Origin: Bacteroidota bacterium
GTDB lineage: Bacteria; Bacteroidota; Bacteroidia; Chitinophagales; Chitinophagaceae
Reading direction: 5' to 3'
Assembly: GCA_947460175.1 (NCBI GenBank)
Contig: CANHGW010000004.1
Span: 41,179 to 105,178, forward strand
DNA length: 64,000 bases
Part shown: piece after piece, positions 8,131 to 16,351 of the stretch
Layout: each line of letters begins with the position of its first letter
Numbering within the stretch: position 1 is the stretch's first letter
Made by a program: the position numbers and the translations under genes
Notes under the pieces: generated by a model
The model's database searches: none
Told to the model about the DNA's origin: nothing
What the model saw: only the letters and a program-made list of their open reading frames with translations

Positions 8131-8161
8131 AACTTGAGGTCACAAATTGTGACCTCAAGTT
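8131..8161. repeat. 31-bp near-perfect palindrome inside the ORF6N gene
   Basis: The 15 bases at 8131-8145 (AACTTGAGGTCACAA) are the exact reverse complement of 8147-8161, with one base between. It encodes the LRSQIVTSS stretch of the ORF6N domain. Such a strong palindrome inside coding sequence is unusual. Confidence 0.9.
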
Positions 8162-8226
8162 GGGGAGGTTTAAGAATAATGCCGTTTGCCTTTACAGAAC
8201 AAGGCGTAGCTATGTTGTCAAGTGTT

Positions 8227-8333
8227 TTATACCGTGAAATATGTAATAGTCCAATTTCATTGAACTAAACATCTTTCCTATCGGTATGTACCACTGTAAG
8301 ATTTGGTCTACGACACAAATCACATTGGTATTA
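8227..8333. mobile_element. 101-bp MITE-like insertion with TTA target duplication
   Basis: An insert at 8230-8330 begins TACC and ends GGTA and is flanked by direct TTA repeats (8227-8229 and 8331-8333). Its ends also form an imperfect inverted repeat of roughly 25-30 bp: TACC, GTGA, a TAG-CCAA block, read inward from both sides. It contains no gene of useful length. Precise removal of 104 bases restores the ORF6N reading frame. This is what a non-autonomous miniature element would leave, though no transposase is present in the window. Confidence 0.6.
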
Positions 8334-8661
8334 AATAGTGATAGGGCTATCGAAGTGAATATTCAAATAATACGATTATTTACAAAACTTCGAAATGCTG
8401 TTTTGGACAACAAAGAAGTTCTTTTTAAATTAGAAAAGATAGATAAAAAAATAATGAACCTTGGTTTTGATGTAAAAATGCACGATGATGAAATAGAAAC
8501 TATTTTTAAACTCATTGATGAACTAAGAGATAAAAAAGAAGATGCACCTCCAAAAAGAAATCCCGTAGGTTTTAAAACGAAGACTCAATAAACAGCACGA
8601 AAATCATTCATATTAATAAAGTAAGATTAAATATCGCTTCTGTTTTTCAGTTTTAAAATTA

Positions 8662-8669
8662 TATATTTG
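8662..8669 (+). promoter_or_regulatory. Promoter of the DUF4920/CXXCH lipoprotein pair
   Basis: TATATTTG lies 19 bases before the ATG at 8689 and matches TAnnTTTG exactly. The -33 element is poorly conserved. Confidence 0.5.
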
Positions 8670-8688
8670 TCTACAAATTATTTCGATC

Positions 8689-9189
8689 ATGAAAAAAATC
8701 ATCCTTCCTTTTTTAGCTATTGCCTTATTGGCATCTTGTGCTAATAATGAATCTAAAGAAACGAAAACCGATGCTGCAAAAACAGAAGTATCTGCTAAAG
8801 CCCCCCAATTTTTTGGTGAAAAAATAACGGAAGATGGAGCAACTCCTTCTGATAGTTTAAAAGCAATGATGGGTGACAAAACTGAATTGAATTGCAAATT
8901 GAGTGGCAAGGTAGATGCTGTTTGCCAAAAGAAAGGTTGCTGGATGGAATTAAAAAATAATGATGGGACATCACTGCGAGTTACATTTAAAGACTATGCA
9001 TTCTTTATGCCTAAAGATGGTGCAGGCTTAACAGCTATAGTAGATGGTATAGCAAAAGTAGAAGTTACCTCTGTGGCCGATTTGCAGGAATATGCAAAAG
9101 ACGATGGTAAATCAAAAGAAGACATTGCAAAAATTACCGAGCCATTGAAAGAATTGGTTTTCGAAGCCAAAGGCGTTATACTTAAATAA
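8689..9189 (+). CDS. DUF4920 lipoprotein
   Basis: This 166-residue lipoprotein starts with a type II signal (MKKIILPFLAIALLASC, lipobox LASC, Cys17) and contains the DUF4920 core: FFGEKITEDGATPSD, LNCKLSGKVDAVCQKKGCWMEL, RVTFKDYAFFMPKD. The two cysteines of VCQKKGCWM are conserved in the family and look suited to metal or redox chemistry, but no function has been shown that I know of. It should be anchored in the periplasm. The CXXCH lipoprotein gene follows after 9 bases, so the two are probably cotranscribed. Confidence 0.85.
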   Translation: MKKIILPFLAIALLASCANNESKETKTDAAKTEVSAKAPQFFGEKITEDGATPSDSLKAMMGDKTELNCKLSGKVDAVCQKKGCWMELKNNDGTSLRVTFKDYAFFMPKDGAGLTAIVDGIAKVEVTSVADLQEYAKDDGKSKEDIAKITEPLKELVFEAKGVILK

Positions 9190-9198
9190 GCATTTTAT

Positions 9199-9657
9199 AT
9201 GAAAAAAATAATTATTACACTTTGTATCATCACAAGTGTGTTGGCTGTCGCATGCAATGAAAACAATCAAGCTAAGAAAGCAGAAAAAGAAGACTGTAAA
9301 AGTGAAACCATCAAAGATCCCAATGATCCAAAGCCAATGGCGTTGATGATGCGAACCATGGCTAATAATTGTGATAGTATGCGTCTTGAAATCAATGCTG
9401 GCAAAACGGTTGATTCAGTGAAATATCCGTTGATGCCTTTCTGGACTGCCGAACCTACCGATTCCGCCAACTTAGTAGAGCTATTTTACAACAATGCCTC
9501 TCAATTTGAAATCGCATATCGTACCTTGATGAGCAATAAAGAACATCAACGTGAAAACTACACCGCTGTGATTAATTCCTGCGTGAATTGTCATAATAGC
9601 TTTTGTAGTGGCCCATTGCGTAGAATAAAGAAACTTCCGCTGGATTATAAAGAGTAG
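9199..9657 (+). CDS. Lipoprotein with a CXXCH heme-binding motif
   Basis: This 152-residue protein has a lipoprotein signal (MKKIIITLCIITSVLAVAC) and one c-type heme site, CVNCH, near residue 132, followed by NSFCSGPLRRIKKL. The layout, a helical body with the CXXCH near the C-terminus, recalls cytochrome c'-like folds in which the heme motif is also C-terminal. It would be a periplasmic, membrane-anchored monoheme protein. It directly follows the DUF4920 lipoprotein gene, which also carries a cysteine pair, suggesting a shared redox or metal role (inference). The family is not known to me by name. Confidence 0.75.
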   Translation: MKKIIITLCIITSVLAVACNENNQAKKAEKEDCKSETIKDPNDPKPMALMMRTMANNCDSMRLEINAGKTVDSVKYPLMPFWTAEPTDSANLVELFYNNASQFEIAYRTLMSNKEHQRENYTAVINSCVNCHNSFCSGPLRRIKKLPLDYKE

Positions 9658-9780
9658 TGTTTATGTTTCCTTCCAATCTCTTCCATTTCCCAACTCAATT
9701 TAATAACTTCGCCCTTTCTCGCAAACGAATACCGAATCAGCTTCGTCTATCGTATGTACACAAACATTAAAAACAATTTT

Positions 9781-11574
9781 ATGATGAAAAAGAATCTTCT
9801 TCTATGGTTAATTGCCATTATTACGTTTTCACTTACAGGCTTACAGTCGTGTAAGTATAAAACCGATTACCAAATCAATACGAATCCTAATGTATACGAC
9901 AATAGTAAAATTGTGGTAGCATCCTTTTATGGTCAATTGCTAGATGAAGCCGGTGCTCCTATCGAAAATGCAACTGTAACTACGAGTGGATACACCACAC
10001 AGACCGATGTGAATGGTTTGTATTTTTTCAACAATATCAATACCCCTGAACATAATACTAGTATCAAAGCAAGCAAAATAGGCTTTTTCAATGGGTTCCG
10101 TTCTATGATGGTGAAAGCAGGTGATAAACACCAAGTGATTTTAACTTTAATGAAAAAAGACAATGCACAATCCTATGTATCATCAGCTGGTGGAACCATC
10201 AGCACTGGAAATGGGTTAAGCATTACGTTTCCTGCATCAGCCTTAAAAAATAAAGCAACTGGCTTGCCTTACAATGGTCAAGTTTATGTATACGCTAAAC
10301 GCATCGACCCTACTACCTCTTTGGGTAGAAATACGATGCCGGGCGATTTAAGAGGTATTTCTACAGATCAAAACGAAAACATGCTTCGTAGTTTTGGGAT
10401 GTTAGTGGCTGAGTTATACGATGCCAATGGCAACGCATTACAATTAGCCGAAACTCAAGAAGCGACTATCAGTCTTGATATTCCTACCTCTAGTGTTTCG
10501 AGCGCTCCTGCATCAATTGCTCTTTGGTATTTTGATGAGGCAAAAGGTATTTGGGTAGAAGAAGGTCGTGCTATGTTGCAAGGCAATAAATATGTAGGGA
10601 CTGTAAAGCATTTTTCTTTCTGGAACTGCGATACGCCTGAAGCTGCTATTCAACTTGAAATGACATTGATTGATCAGAACAACAATCCTCTATCAGGTTA
10701 TACAGTAAAATTAACAAACACGACAAACCTTGATCAACGATATGGCACTACAAATGCAAGCGGATGGGTAGGAGGATTAGTATATTCAAATGCCACACTT
10801 ACAATGGAAGTGTTCTCAAACATCAATGTATGTGGCGCTTCTACACCAATGTACACTCAAACTGTTACTACAGGAGCTATCAATCAAAATTTAGGAACTA
10901 TCATTGTAAATGTTGCAAGCCCTGCATCGGCTACAATCGCTGGTACTATTGTAGACTGCGCAAATAATCCTATTTCAAATGCTAGTTTGTTAGTACAACC
11001 ACTTGGTCTAGTGATTGTGCCAAATGCAGCTGGTCAGTTTTCATATACCATTCCATGTACACCTACTGGAGTTCTTACGTATTATGCTTACGATTTAACC
11101 AATAATGTATACGGTTCTACTACAGGTACTGTTGTATCTGGAAACAATATCATTGGCAATCAAGCAGCCTGTGGCAATGTGACACCTTATTTGAACATCA
11201 CCTTGACCAACACTGTTACACTTGTAAGCGCAACCAAAAACTTTTTATCCCCTGTTGACAATGTAACCGCAATGGTTGATAGTGCAATGGCAAATGCTTA
11301 TTCAACCATTACAGCTAGCGGTAGTACTGGTTTTGTGTATATACAAGCAAATGACTCTACAGTAGGGTCACATTTAGTTATTGGTTCTACACTTTATGGA
11401 ATTGGAACATTTACCGATACACAGTTTTCTGTAGTTTCAGGTAGTGTAAATTATACAAGCTTTCCTTTATTCCCTGGCGATGTAATAGGTACTTTCTCAT
11501 TGAATCTCACAGGAAATCCAAGCGGAAATACATACACTGCAACGGGCAATTTCAGAGCACCACGTCAAAACTAA
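9781..11574 (+). CDS. Large lipoprotein with carboxypeptidase-regulatory-like domains
   Basis: This protein of about 597 residues has a lipoprotein signal (MMKKNLLLWLIAIITF..., lipobox LQSC). The mature part holds at least two carboxypeptidase-regulatory-like (CarboxypepD_reg) modules, GQLLDEAGAPIENATVTT near the N-terminus and TIAGTIVDCANNPISNASLL in the middle. The rest is beta-rich with few charged residues. It should be surface- or periplasm-exposed and lipid-anchored. No enzyme motif is seen, so a structural or binding role is likely. The frame is open to an ATG at 9754, but the signal peptide argues for the ATG at 9781 or 9784. A TAACTTCG at 9704-9711 may be a weak promoter. Confidence 0.8.
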   Translation: MMKKNLLLWLIAIITFSLTGLQSCKYKTDYQINTNPNVYDNSKIVVASFYGQLLDEAGAPIENATVTTSGYTTQTDVNGLYFFNNINTPEHNTSIKASKIGFFNGFRSMMVKAGDKHQVILTLMKKDNAQSYVSSAGGTISTGNGLSITFPASALKNKATGLPYNGQVYVYAKRIDPTTSLGRNTMPGDLRGISTDQNENMLRSFGMLVAELYDANGNALQLAETQEATISLDIPTSSVSSAPASIALWYFDEAKGIWVEEGRAMLQGNKYVGTVKHFSFWNCDTPEAAIQLEMTLIDQNNNPLSGYTVKLTNTTNLDQRYGTTNASGWVGGLVYSNATLTMEVFSNINVCGASTPMYTQTVTTGAINQNLGTIIVNVASPASATIAGTIVDCANNPISNASLLVQPLGLVIVPNAAGQFSYTIPCTPTGVLTYYAYDLTNNVYGSTTGTVVSGNNIIGNQAACGNVTPYLNITLTNTVTLVSATKNFLSPVDNVTAMVDSAMANAYSTITASGSTGFVYIQANDSTVGSHLVIGSTLYGIGTFTDTQFSVVSGSVNYTSFPLFPGDVIGTFSLNLTGNPSGNTYTATGNFRAPRQN

Positions 11575-11594
11575 CATTTCAATTATTATCTAGT

Positions 11595-11626
11595 AAAACT
11601 GCTTTCAAATGAAAGCAGTTTTTTTT
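11595..11626 (+). terminator. Rho-independent terminator after the large lipoprotein gene
   Basis: AAAACTGCTTTC (11595-11606) pairs with the bases at 11611-11622 around an AAAT loop and is followed by a run of T. Confidence 0.9.
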
Positions 11627-11682
11627 ATTCAAGCTAGTAAAAGACTCATATAATTTGAATCGATTGCAATAGTTCTTACAAA

Positions 11683-11712
11683 TTGCTGTTGTATTTTTTT
11701 TAATTACCTTTG
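11683..11712 (+). promoter_or_regulatory. Promoter of ileS
   Basis: TTG at 11683-11685 and TACCTTTG at 11705-11712 are 19 nt apart. The box contains an in-frame TTG (11710) that is not a start codon; the ATG at 11731 follows 18 bases after the box. Confidence 0.65.
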
Positions 11713-11730
11713 CACCCATTTTTAAGCATC

Positions 11731-14700
11731 ATGTCAGATAATACTTATAATATACTCAAACACCTTCATTTACCTACACTAGAGTCTGAAATATTAGCTC
11801 GCTGGAAGGAAGAAAATACATTTGAAAAAAGCGTTCAACATCGTGAGGGCAAGGAATCCTTTGTTTTTTACGAAGGACCACCAAGTGCCAATGGTATGCC
11901 GGGCATACATCACGTAATTTCAAGAACAATCAAAGATTTGTTTTGTAGGTATAAAACCATGAAAGGATTTCAAGTAAATCGCAAAGCTGGTTGGGATACA
12001 CATGGTTTACCCGTAGAATTGGGTGTTGAAAAAGAACTTGGTATAACCAAAGAAGATATAGGAAAAAAAATATCGGTAGAAGAATATAATCAAAAATGTA
12101 GAGAAGCAGTTGGTCGATTTAAAGACAAGTGGGATGACATAACCGAAAAAATGGGTTATTGGGTAGACTTATCCGACCCTTATGTAACTTACGAAAATGA
12201 CTATATTGAATCCTTGTGGTGGTGCCTTAAAACACTTCATACAAAAGGATATTTATATAAAAGCGTATCCATACAGCCATATTCCCCTGCAGCAGGTACA
12301 GGACTTAGTTCTCATGAATTGAATCAACCAGGATGCTATAAGGACGTAAAAGATACAAGCGCAACAGTGTTGTTTAAGTTGGCAGAAGTCAGCAAACAAT
12401 CGGCACAGAAACAGGAATTGGTAAATTCAATCAAATCTCTACTTCCAACTGACAACGTACAACTCTACTTCATGGCTTGGACGACAACTCCATGGACATT
12501 GCCATCCAATCTAGGTTTAACTGTAGGCCCCAATATCAATTATTGTTTAGTCAAAACATTCAATCCTTACACGCACGAATTGCAATTTGTAATACTTGCC
12601 GAAAATTTAATATCTAAGTATTTCAAAACAGAGGCAGAAGACGGTGATTTTGAGATTTATACAGCTGAGACTAAACTAATTCCCTATCAAGTACTGGGTC
12701 TTTACAAAGGAACCGAACTAGAAGGACTTCAATACGAACAATTATTACCATTTGAATCCAATTCCCTTGAAAAAATAAATGAGCAAACTCCAGATGCCAA
12801 ACCATTCAGAGTTATATGTGGTGATTTTGTTACTACAGAAGATGGAACGGGTATCGTACATACTGCACCTGCATTCGGAGCAGATGATTACAAAGTAGGA
12901 CAAAAAAACAATTTAGGCATCATCACACTCGTAGATCGTGAAGGAAAATTTATAGATGGAACTGGAGAATACACTGGTCGATATGTAAAAAACTACAAAG
13001 ACCAAAAAGATTATCAAGATGTCAATGTAGATATATCTATCGAATTGAAAAAAAGAGGTCAAGCCTTTAAAGTAGAAAAATACGAACACTCTTATCCGCA
13101 TTGTTGGCGTACCGACAAACCAATTATTTATTATCCATTAGATGCCTGGTTCATACGTACAACTGCTGTAAAAGACAGAATGGTAGAGTTAAATGCAACC
13201 ATCAATTGGAAGCCAAAAGCAACTGGTGAAGGTCGATTTGGCAATTGGCTCGAAAACATGGTAGATTGGAACTTAAGTCGAAGTCGATATTGGGGTACTC
13301 CATTACCAGTATGGCGTAGTGAAGATGGAACAGAAGAAGTTTGCTGTGGTAGCATTGAAGAAATAAAATCAATGATGCATGAAGAAAGTCCTGAAAAGGA
13401 TTTGAAAGATGTACACAAACCATATATTGATAATGTAATTTTAAAGTCATCGACTGGTCAAAAAATGTATCGCGAACCAGACTTAATTGATGTTTGGTTT
13501 GATAGTGGAGCCATGCCTTATGCTCAATGGCATTATCCATTTGAAAAAGATTCTATCGACCCTTCATCAAAAGTAAAAGCATTCCCTGCCGACTTCATTG
13601 CAGAAGGTGTGGACCAAACGCGTGGGTGGTTTTATACATTACATGCATTAGGTGTTTTATTATTCGATTCTGTTGCTTACAAAACGGTCATTGCCAATGG
13701 ATTTGTATTGGATAAAAATGGCAACAAAATGAGTAAACGACTAGGCAATGTCGTAGATCCATTTGCTACGATAGATCAATATGGTGCAGATGCTACTCGC
13801 TGGTATTTGGTTACCAATGCCTCTCCATGGGATAGCTTGAAATTTGATATAAAAGGCATTGAAGAATCTCAACGAAAACTATTCAATACACTTTATAACA
13901 CTTATACATTCTTTGCTCTGTATGCGAATGTTGATGGGTTTACATATAAAGAGCAATATATACCACTTAAAGACAAACCTGAGATTGATCGTTGGATTAT
14001 TTCATCGTTGAATACGCTGATAGGTAAGGTAGAAGAATACATGGACGATTACGAACCTACAAAAGCAGGAAGAGCTATTGATGAATTTGTGGATGAACAC
14101 TTAAGTAATTGGTATGTAAGATTATGCCGTCGTAGATTCTGGAAAGGAGAATACGAATTTGACAAAATATGTGCTTATCAAACCTTGTATGAATGTTTGG
14201 AGGTATTATCTAAACTTATCGCGCCTATATCTCCTTTCTTTAGTGATTGGTTATATACAAGCTTAAATAAGGTAACAGGAAGAGAATCATCAATTTCAGT
14301 TCACCTAACTGATTTCCCACACATCATACTTGATGATATTGATCAAAATCTTGAGCATCGAATGCAATTGGCTCAAGATGCCTGTTCTCTTTTACTTTCT
14401 TTGCGCAAAAAAGCTAATATCAAAGTAAGACAGCCTTTACAAAAAGCGATTATTCCTATCATGGATGAATCTGTTAAAAATCATATTACAGCAGTTGAAT
14501 CTATAATTAAAAGCGAGGTCAATATCAAAGAAATAGAATATATAAGTGCGGACAACAATCTAATCAAGAAAAAAATAAAGGCAAATTTCAAGACCTTAGG
14601 AAGCCGATTAGGCGGCAAAATGAAATCAGCTGCTGCTCTTATTGCCCAATTCACTCCTTCAGAAATCAATGAATTAGAAAAAAATGGTCAATACAATTTG

Positions 14701-15087
14701 ACTATAGATGAAGAGCAAGTTGAAATTTTCATATCAGATGTAGAAATTACATCCGATGATATCCCAGGCTTATTGGTAGCTAATAAAGGCGCTTTGACAG
14801 TTGCATTAGACATTACACTTACTTCAGAATTAGAACAAGAAGGCCTTGCTAGAGAATTTGTAAATAAAATTCAGAAAATAAGAAAAGACAGTGATTTTGC
14901 TTTAACCGATCGTATCAATGTTACTATTGAAGATACTGAATTGTTAAAAAACGCTGTAAATCATTTTAATTCCTATATTTGCACGGAAATTTTGGCTGAC
15001 AGCATCAGTTTTTCTTCTGAAATACAGAGTGGGACTGATATAGAGGTCAATGACAACATAATTAAAGTATTTATTTCTAAAACCTAA
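11731..15087 (+). CDS. ileS: Isoleucyl-tRNA synthetase
   Basis: This class Ia synthetase of 1118 residues charges tRNA-Ile. The HIGH box appears as GIHH (about 58-61) after PPSANGMP, and the KMSKS box as KMSKR (666-670). Between them lies the editing (CP1) domain with TWTTPWTLPSN and GTGIVHTAPAFGADDY. A WDTHGLPVE segment and the anticodon-binding C-terminal part (DRWIISSLNT, later LRKKANIKVRQPL) complete it. The long form with GIHH is usual for Bacteroidota. I take the ATG at 11731 because an upstream TTG lies inside the promoter. The DksA-like gene follows after 8 bases and may be cotranscribed. Confidence 0.97.
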   Translation: MSDNTYNILKHLHLPTLESEILARWKEENTFEKSVQHREGKESFVFYEGPPSANGMPGIHHVISRTIKDLFCRYKTMKGFQVNRKAGWDTHGLPVELGVEKELGITKEDIGKKISVEEYNQKCREAVGRFKDKWDDITEKMGYWVDLSDPYVTYENDYIESLWWCLKTLHTKGYLYKSVSIQPYSPAAGTGLSSHELNQPGCYKDVKDTSATVLFKLAEVSKQSAQKQELVNSIKSLLPTDNVQLYFMAWTTTPWTLPSNLGLTVGPNINYCLVKTFNPYTHELQFVILAENLISKYFKTEAEDGDFEIYTAETKLIPYQVLGLYKGTELEGLQYEQLLPFESNSLEKINEQTPDAKPFRVICGDFVTTEDGTGIVHTAPAFGADDYKVGQKNNLGIITLVDREGKFIDGTGEYTGRYVKNYKDQKDYQDVNVDISIELKKRGQAFKVEKYEHSYPHCWRTDKPIIYYPLDAWFIRTTAVKDRMVELNATINWKPKATGEGRFGNWLENMVDWNLSRSRYWGTPLPVWRSEDGTEEVCCGSIEEIKSMMHEESPEKDLKDVHKPYIDNVILKSSTGQKMYREPDLIDVWFDSGAMPYAQWHYPFEKDSIDPSSKVKAFPADFIAEGVDQTRGWFYTLHALGVLLFDSVAYKTVIANGFVLDKNGNKMSKRLGNVVDPFATIDQYGADATRWYLVTNASPWDSLKFDIKGIEESQRKLFNTLYNTYTFFALYANVDGFTYKEQYIPLKDKPEIDRWIISSLNTLIGKVEEYMDDYEPTKAGRAIDEFVDEHLSNWYVRLCRRRFWKGEYEFDKICAYQTLYECLEVLSKLIAPISPFFSDWLYTSLNKVTGRESSISVHLTDFPHIILDDIDQNLEHRMQLAQDACSLLLSLRKKANIKVRQPLQKAIIPIMDESVKNHITAVESIIKSEVNIKEIEYISADNNLIKKKIKANFKTLGSRLGGKMKSAAALIAQFTPSEINELEKNGQYNLTIDEEQVEIFISDVEITSDDIPGLLVANKGALTVALDITLTSELEQEGLAREFVNKIQKIRKDSDFALTDRINVTIEDTELLKNAVNHFNSYICTEILADSISFSSEIQSGTDIEVNDNIIKVFISKT

Positions 15088-15095
15088 AAAACGCC

Positions 15096-16253
15096 ATGGC
15101 TACTAAAAAACCCGTTGCGAAAAATGCAAAACCTGCTCCTAAGAAAGCTGTTGCAAAAGCACCAGCTAAACCAGTTGCAAAAAAACCAGTTGCGAAAGCA
15201 GCTCCAAAACCTGCTCCTAAAAAAGTTGCAGCTAAACCCGCAGCTAAACCTGCACCTAAAAAAGCGGCTCCTAAAAAAGCAGCAAAACCTGTAGCTAAGC
15301 CTACAGCAAAACCTATGGCAAAAAAAGCAACACCCAAAGCCCCCGTAAAGGCAGTATCAAAAGCACCAGTGAAACCTGCTGCAAAAGCTCCAGTGAAACC
15401 GGCTCCAAAATCTCCAGCGAAACCTGCTGCGAAACCTGCTGCAAAACCTGTAGCAAAACCTGTAGCAAAAGCACCAGAGAAACCTGTAGCGAAAGCTGCT
15501 GCAAAACCTGCTGCAAAACCTGTAGCAAAAGCACCAGAGAAACCTGTAGCGAAAGAAGTTGTAAAAAAAGAAACCCCTAAAGTTGAGCCTACTAGAAATA
15601 CAACTACCACAACGACTAAATCGAGTGTGAACAAAGCAGGAAAAAAATCGGGCCCTACAAAAACAATTATAACAAGTTCTTTTAATAATTTACCTAAAAA
15701 ATCAGATGTATTTAAAACGAATACATTTGGCACTCCTAATCTGAAAAATGATACAGGAAAGGTAATAGCACATAGAAAGACATCAGAATTGAAAAGAAAA
15801 TCCGAAGACACTTTAGTAAAAAAATACGAACCAGAAAGTACAAGATCAATATTAGACATGGGCGATACAAAAGCAGGACCAAGCTACCGATATAGCGACG
15901 AAGATTTACAAGAATTCAGAGAATTAATAATGAGAAAATTGGAAACAGCAAAAGCTGAATTACAATACCTCCAAGGTGTAATCATGCGTAAAGATGAAGG
16001 TGGCACAGAAGACACTGAAAATAAATACCAAAACATGGAAGACGGAAGTGCTTCAATGGAGCGTGAGCAATTTACTCAATTGGCAAGTCGTCAAATAACC
16101 TTCATTAGCCATTTGGAACAAGCTATGGTAAGAATTGAAAACAAAACCTATGGCATCTGTCGTGAAACTGGTAAATTAATCGACAAAGCTCGTTTACGTG
16201 CCGTACCTCATGCTACATTAAGTATCGAAGCTAAAAATGCAAAGAAAAATTAA
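15096..16253 (+). CDS. DksA/TraR-like protein with a long Lys/Ala/Pro-rich histone-H1-like tail
   Basis: This 385-residue protein has two very different halves. Residues 1 to about 150 are almost only K, A, P and V in AKPVAK/APKK units, like histone H1 or bacterial H1-like DNA-binding tails. The last 120 residues match the Bacteroidota TraR/DksA-like family: YSDEDLQEFRELIMRKLETA coiled coil, LEQAMVRIENKTYGICRETGKLI and the end RLRAVPHATLSIEAKN. Only one of the four zinc-finger cysteines remains, as in relatives from the phylum. It probably binds RNA polymerase or DNA in the nucleoid. The tail is encoded by internal DNA repeats and may vary in length between strains. Confidence 0.85.
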   Translation: MATKKPVAKNAKPAPKKAVAKAPAKPVAKKPVAKAAPKPAPKKVAAKPAAKPAPKKAAPKKAAKPVAKPTAKPMAKKATPKAPVKAVSKAPVKPAAKAPVKPAPKSPAKPAAKPAAKPVAKPVAKAPEKPVAKAAAKPAAKPVAKAPEKPVAKEVVKKETPKVEPTRNTTTTTTKSSVNKAGKKSGPTKTIITSSFNNLPKKSDVFKTNTFGTPNLKNDTGKVIAHRKTSELKRKSEDTLVKKYEPESTRSILDMGDTKAGPSYRYSDEDLQEFRELIMRKLETAKAELQYLQGVIMRKDEGGTEDTENKYQNMEDGSASMEREQFTQLASRQITFISHLEQAMVRIENKTYGICRETGKLIDKARLRAVPHATLSIEAKNAKKN

Positions 16254-16277
16254 TTTTTAAACTTTCAAATCATATTT

Positions 16278-16307
16278 AAAAAGTCGACAGTTTGTCGACT
16301 TTTTTTT
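16278..16307 (+). terminator. Terminator after the DksA-like gene
   Basis: AAAAAGTCGACA (16278-16289) pairs with TGTCGACTTTTT (16293-16304) around a GTT loop, followed by more T. It ends the ileS-DksA-like unit. Confidence 0.9.
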
Positions 16308-16331
16308 ATTTTCTTTAGCTTTTAGAAATTG

Positions 16332-16339
16332 TATATTTG
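16332..16339 (+). promoter_or_regulatory. Promoter of pssA-purS
   Basis: TATATTTG lies 12 bases before the ATG at 16352. Its terminal TTG (16337) is in frame with pssA but belongs to the promoter. Confidence 0.6.
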
Positions 16340-16351
16340 CTGATACTAATT

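Larger units (their letters stand above)
7946..8591 (+). pseudogene. ORF6N-domain DNA-binding protein, doubly disrupted
   Basis: The pieces together encode an ORF6N (KilA-N-related) protein: [11 protein letters not shown], then [62 protein letters not shown], and NSDRAIEVNIQIIRLFTKLR with a charged C-terminal tail. A single missing base near 7975 shifts the frame between the ATG at 7946 and the ORF6N core, and a 101-bp insertion at 8230-8330 shifts it again inside the core. Removing the insertion with one TTA copy joins SSVL to NSDRAIEV in frame exactly as in intact relatives. ORF6N proteins are common in phages and mobile regions. This copy should not make a full protein. Confidence 0.85.

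Noticed and set aside
8286..8591. Separate 101-residue gene starting at 8286
   Set aside because: Its first 16 codons lie in the insertion element; the rest is the C-terminal half of the broken ORF6N gene.
15077..15859. 260-residue open frame opposite the DksA-like gene, rich in AFATGF repeats
   Set aside because: It is the antisense shadow of the AKP repeat region, which keeps the opposite strand free of stops. The plus-strand product ends in a known domain.
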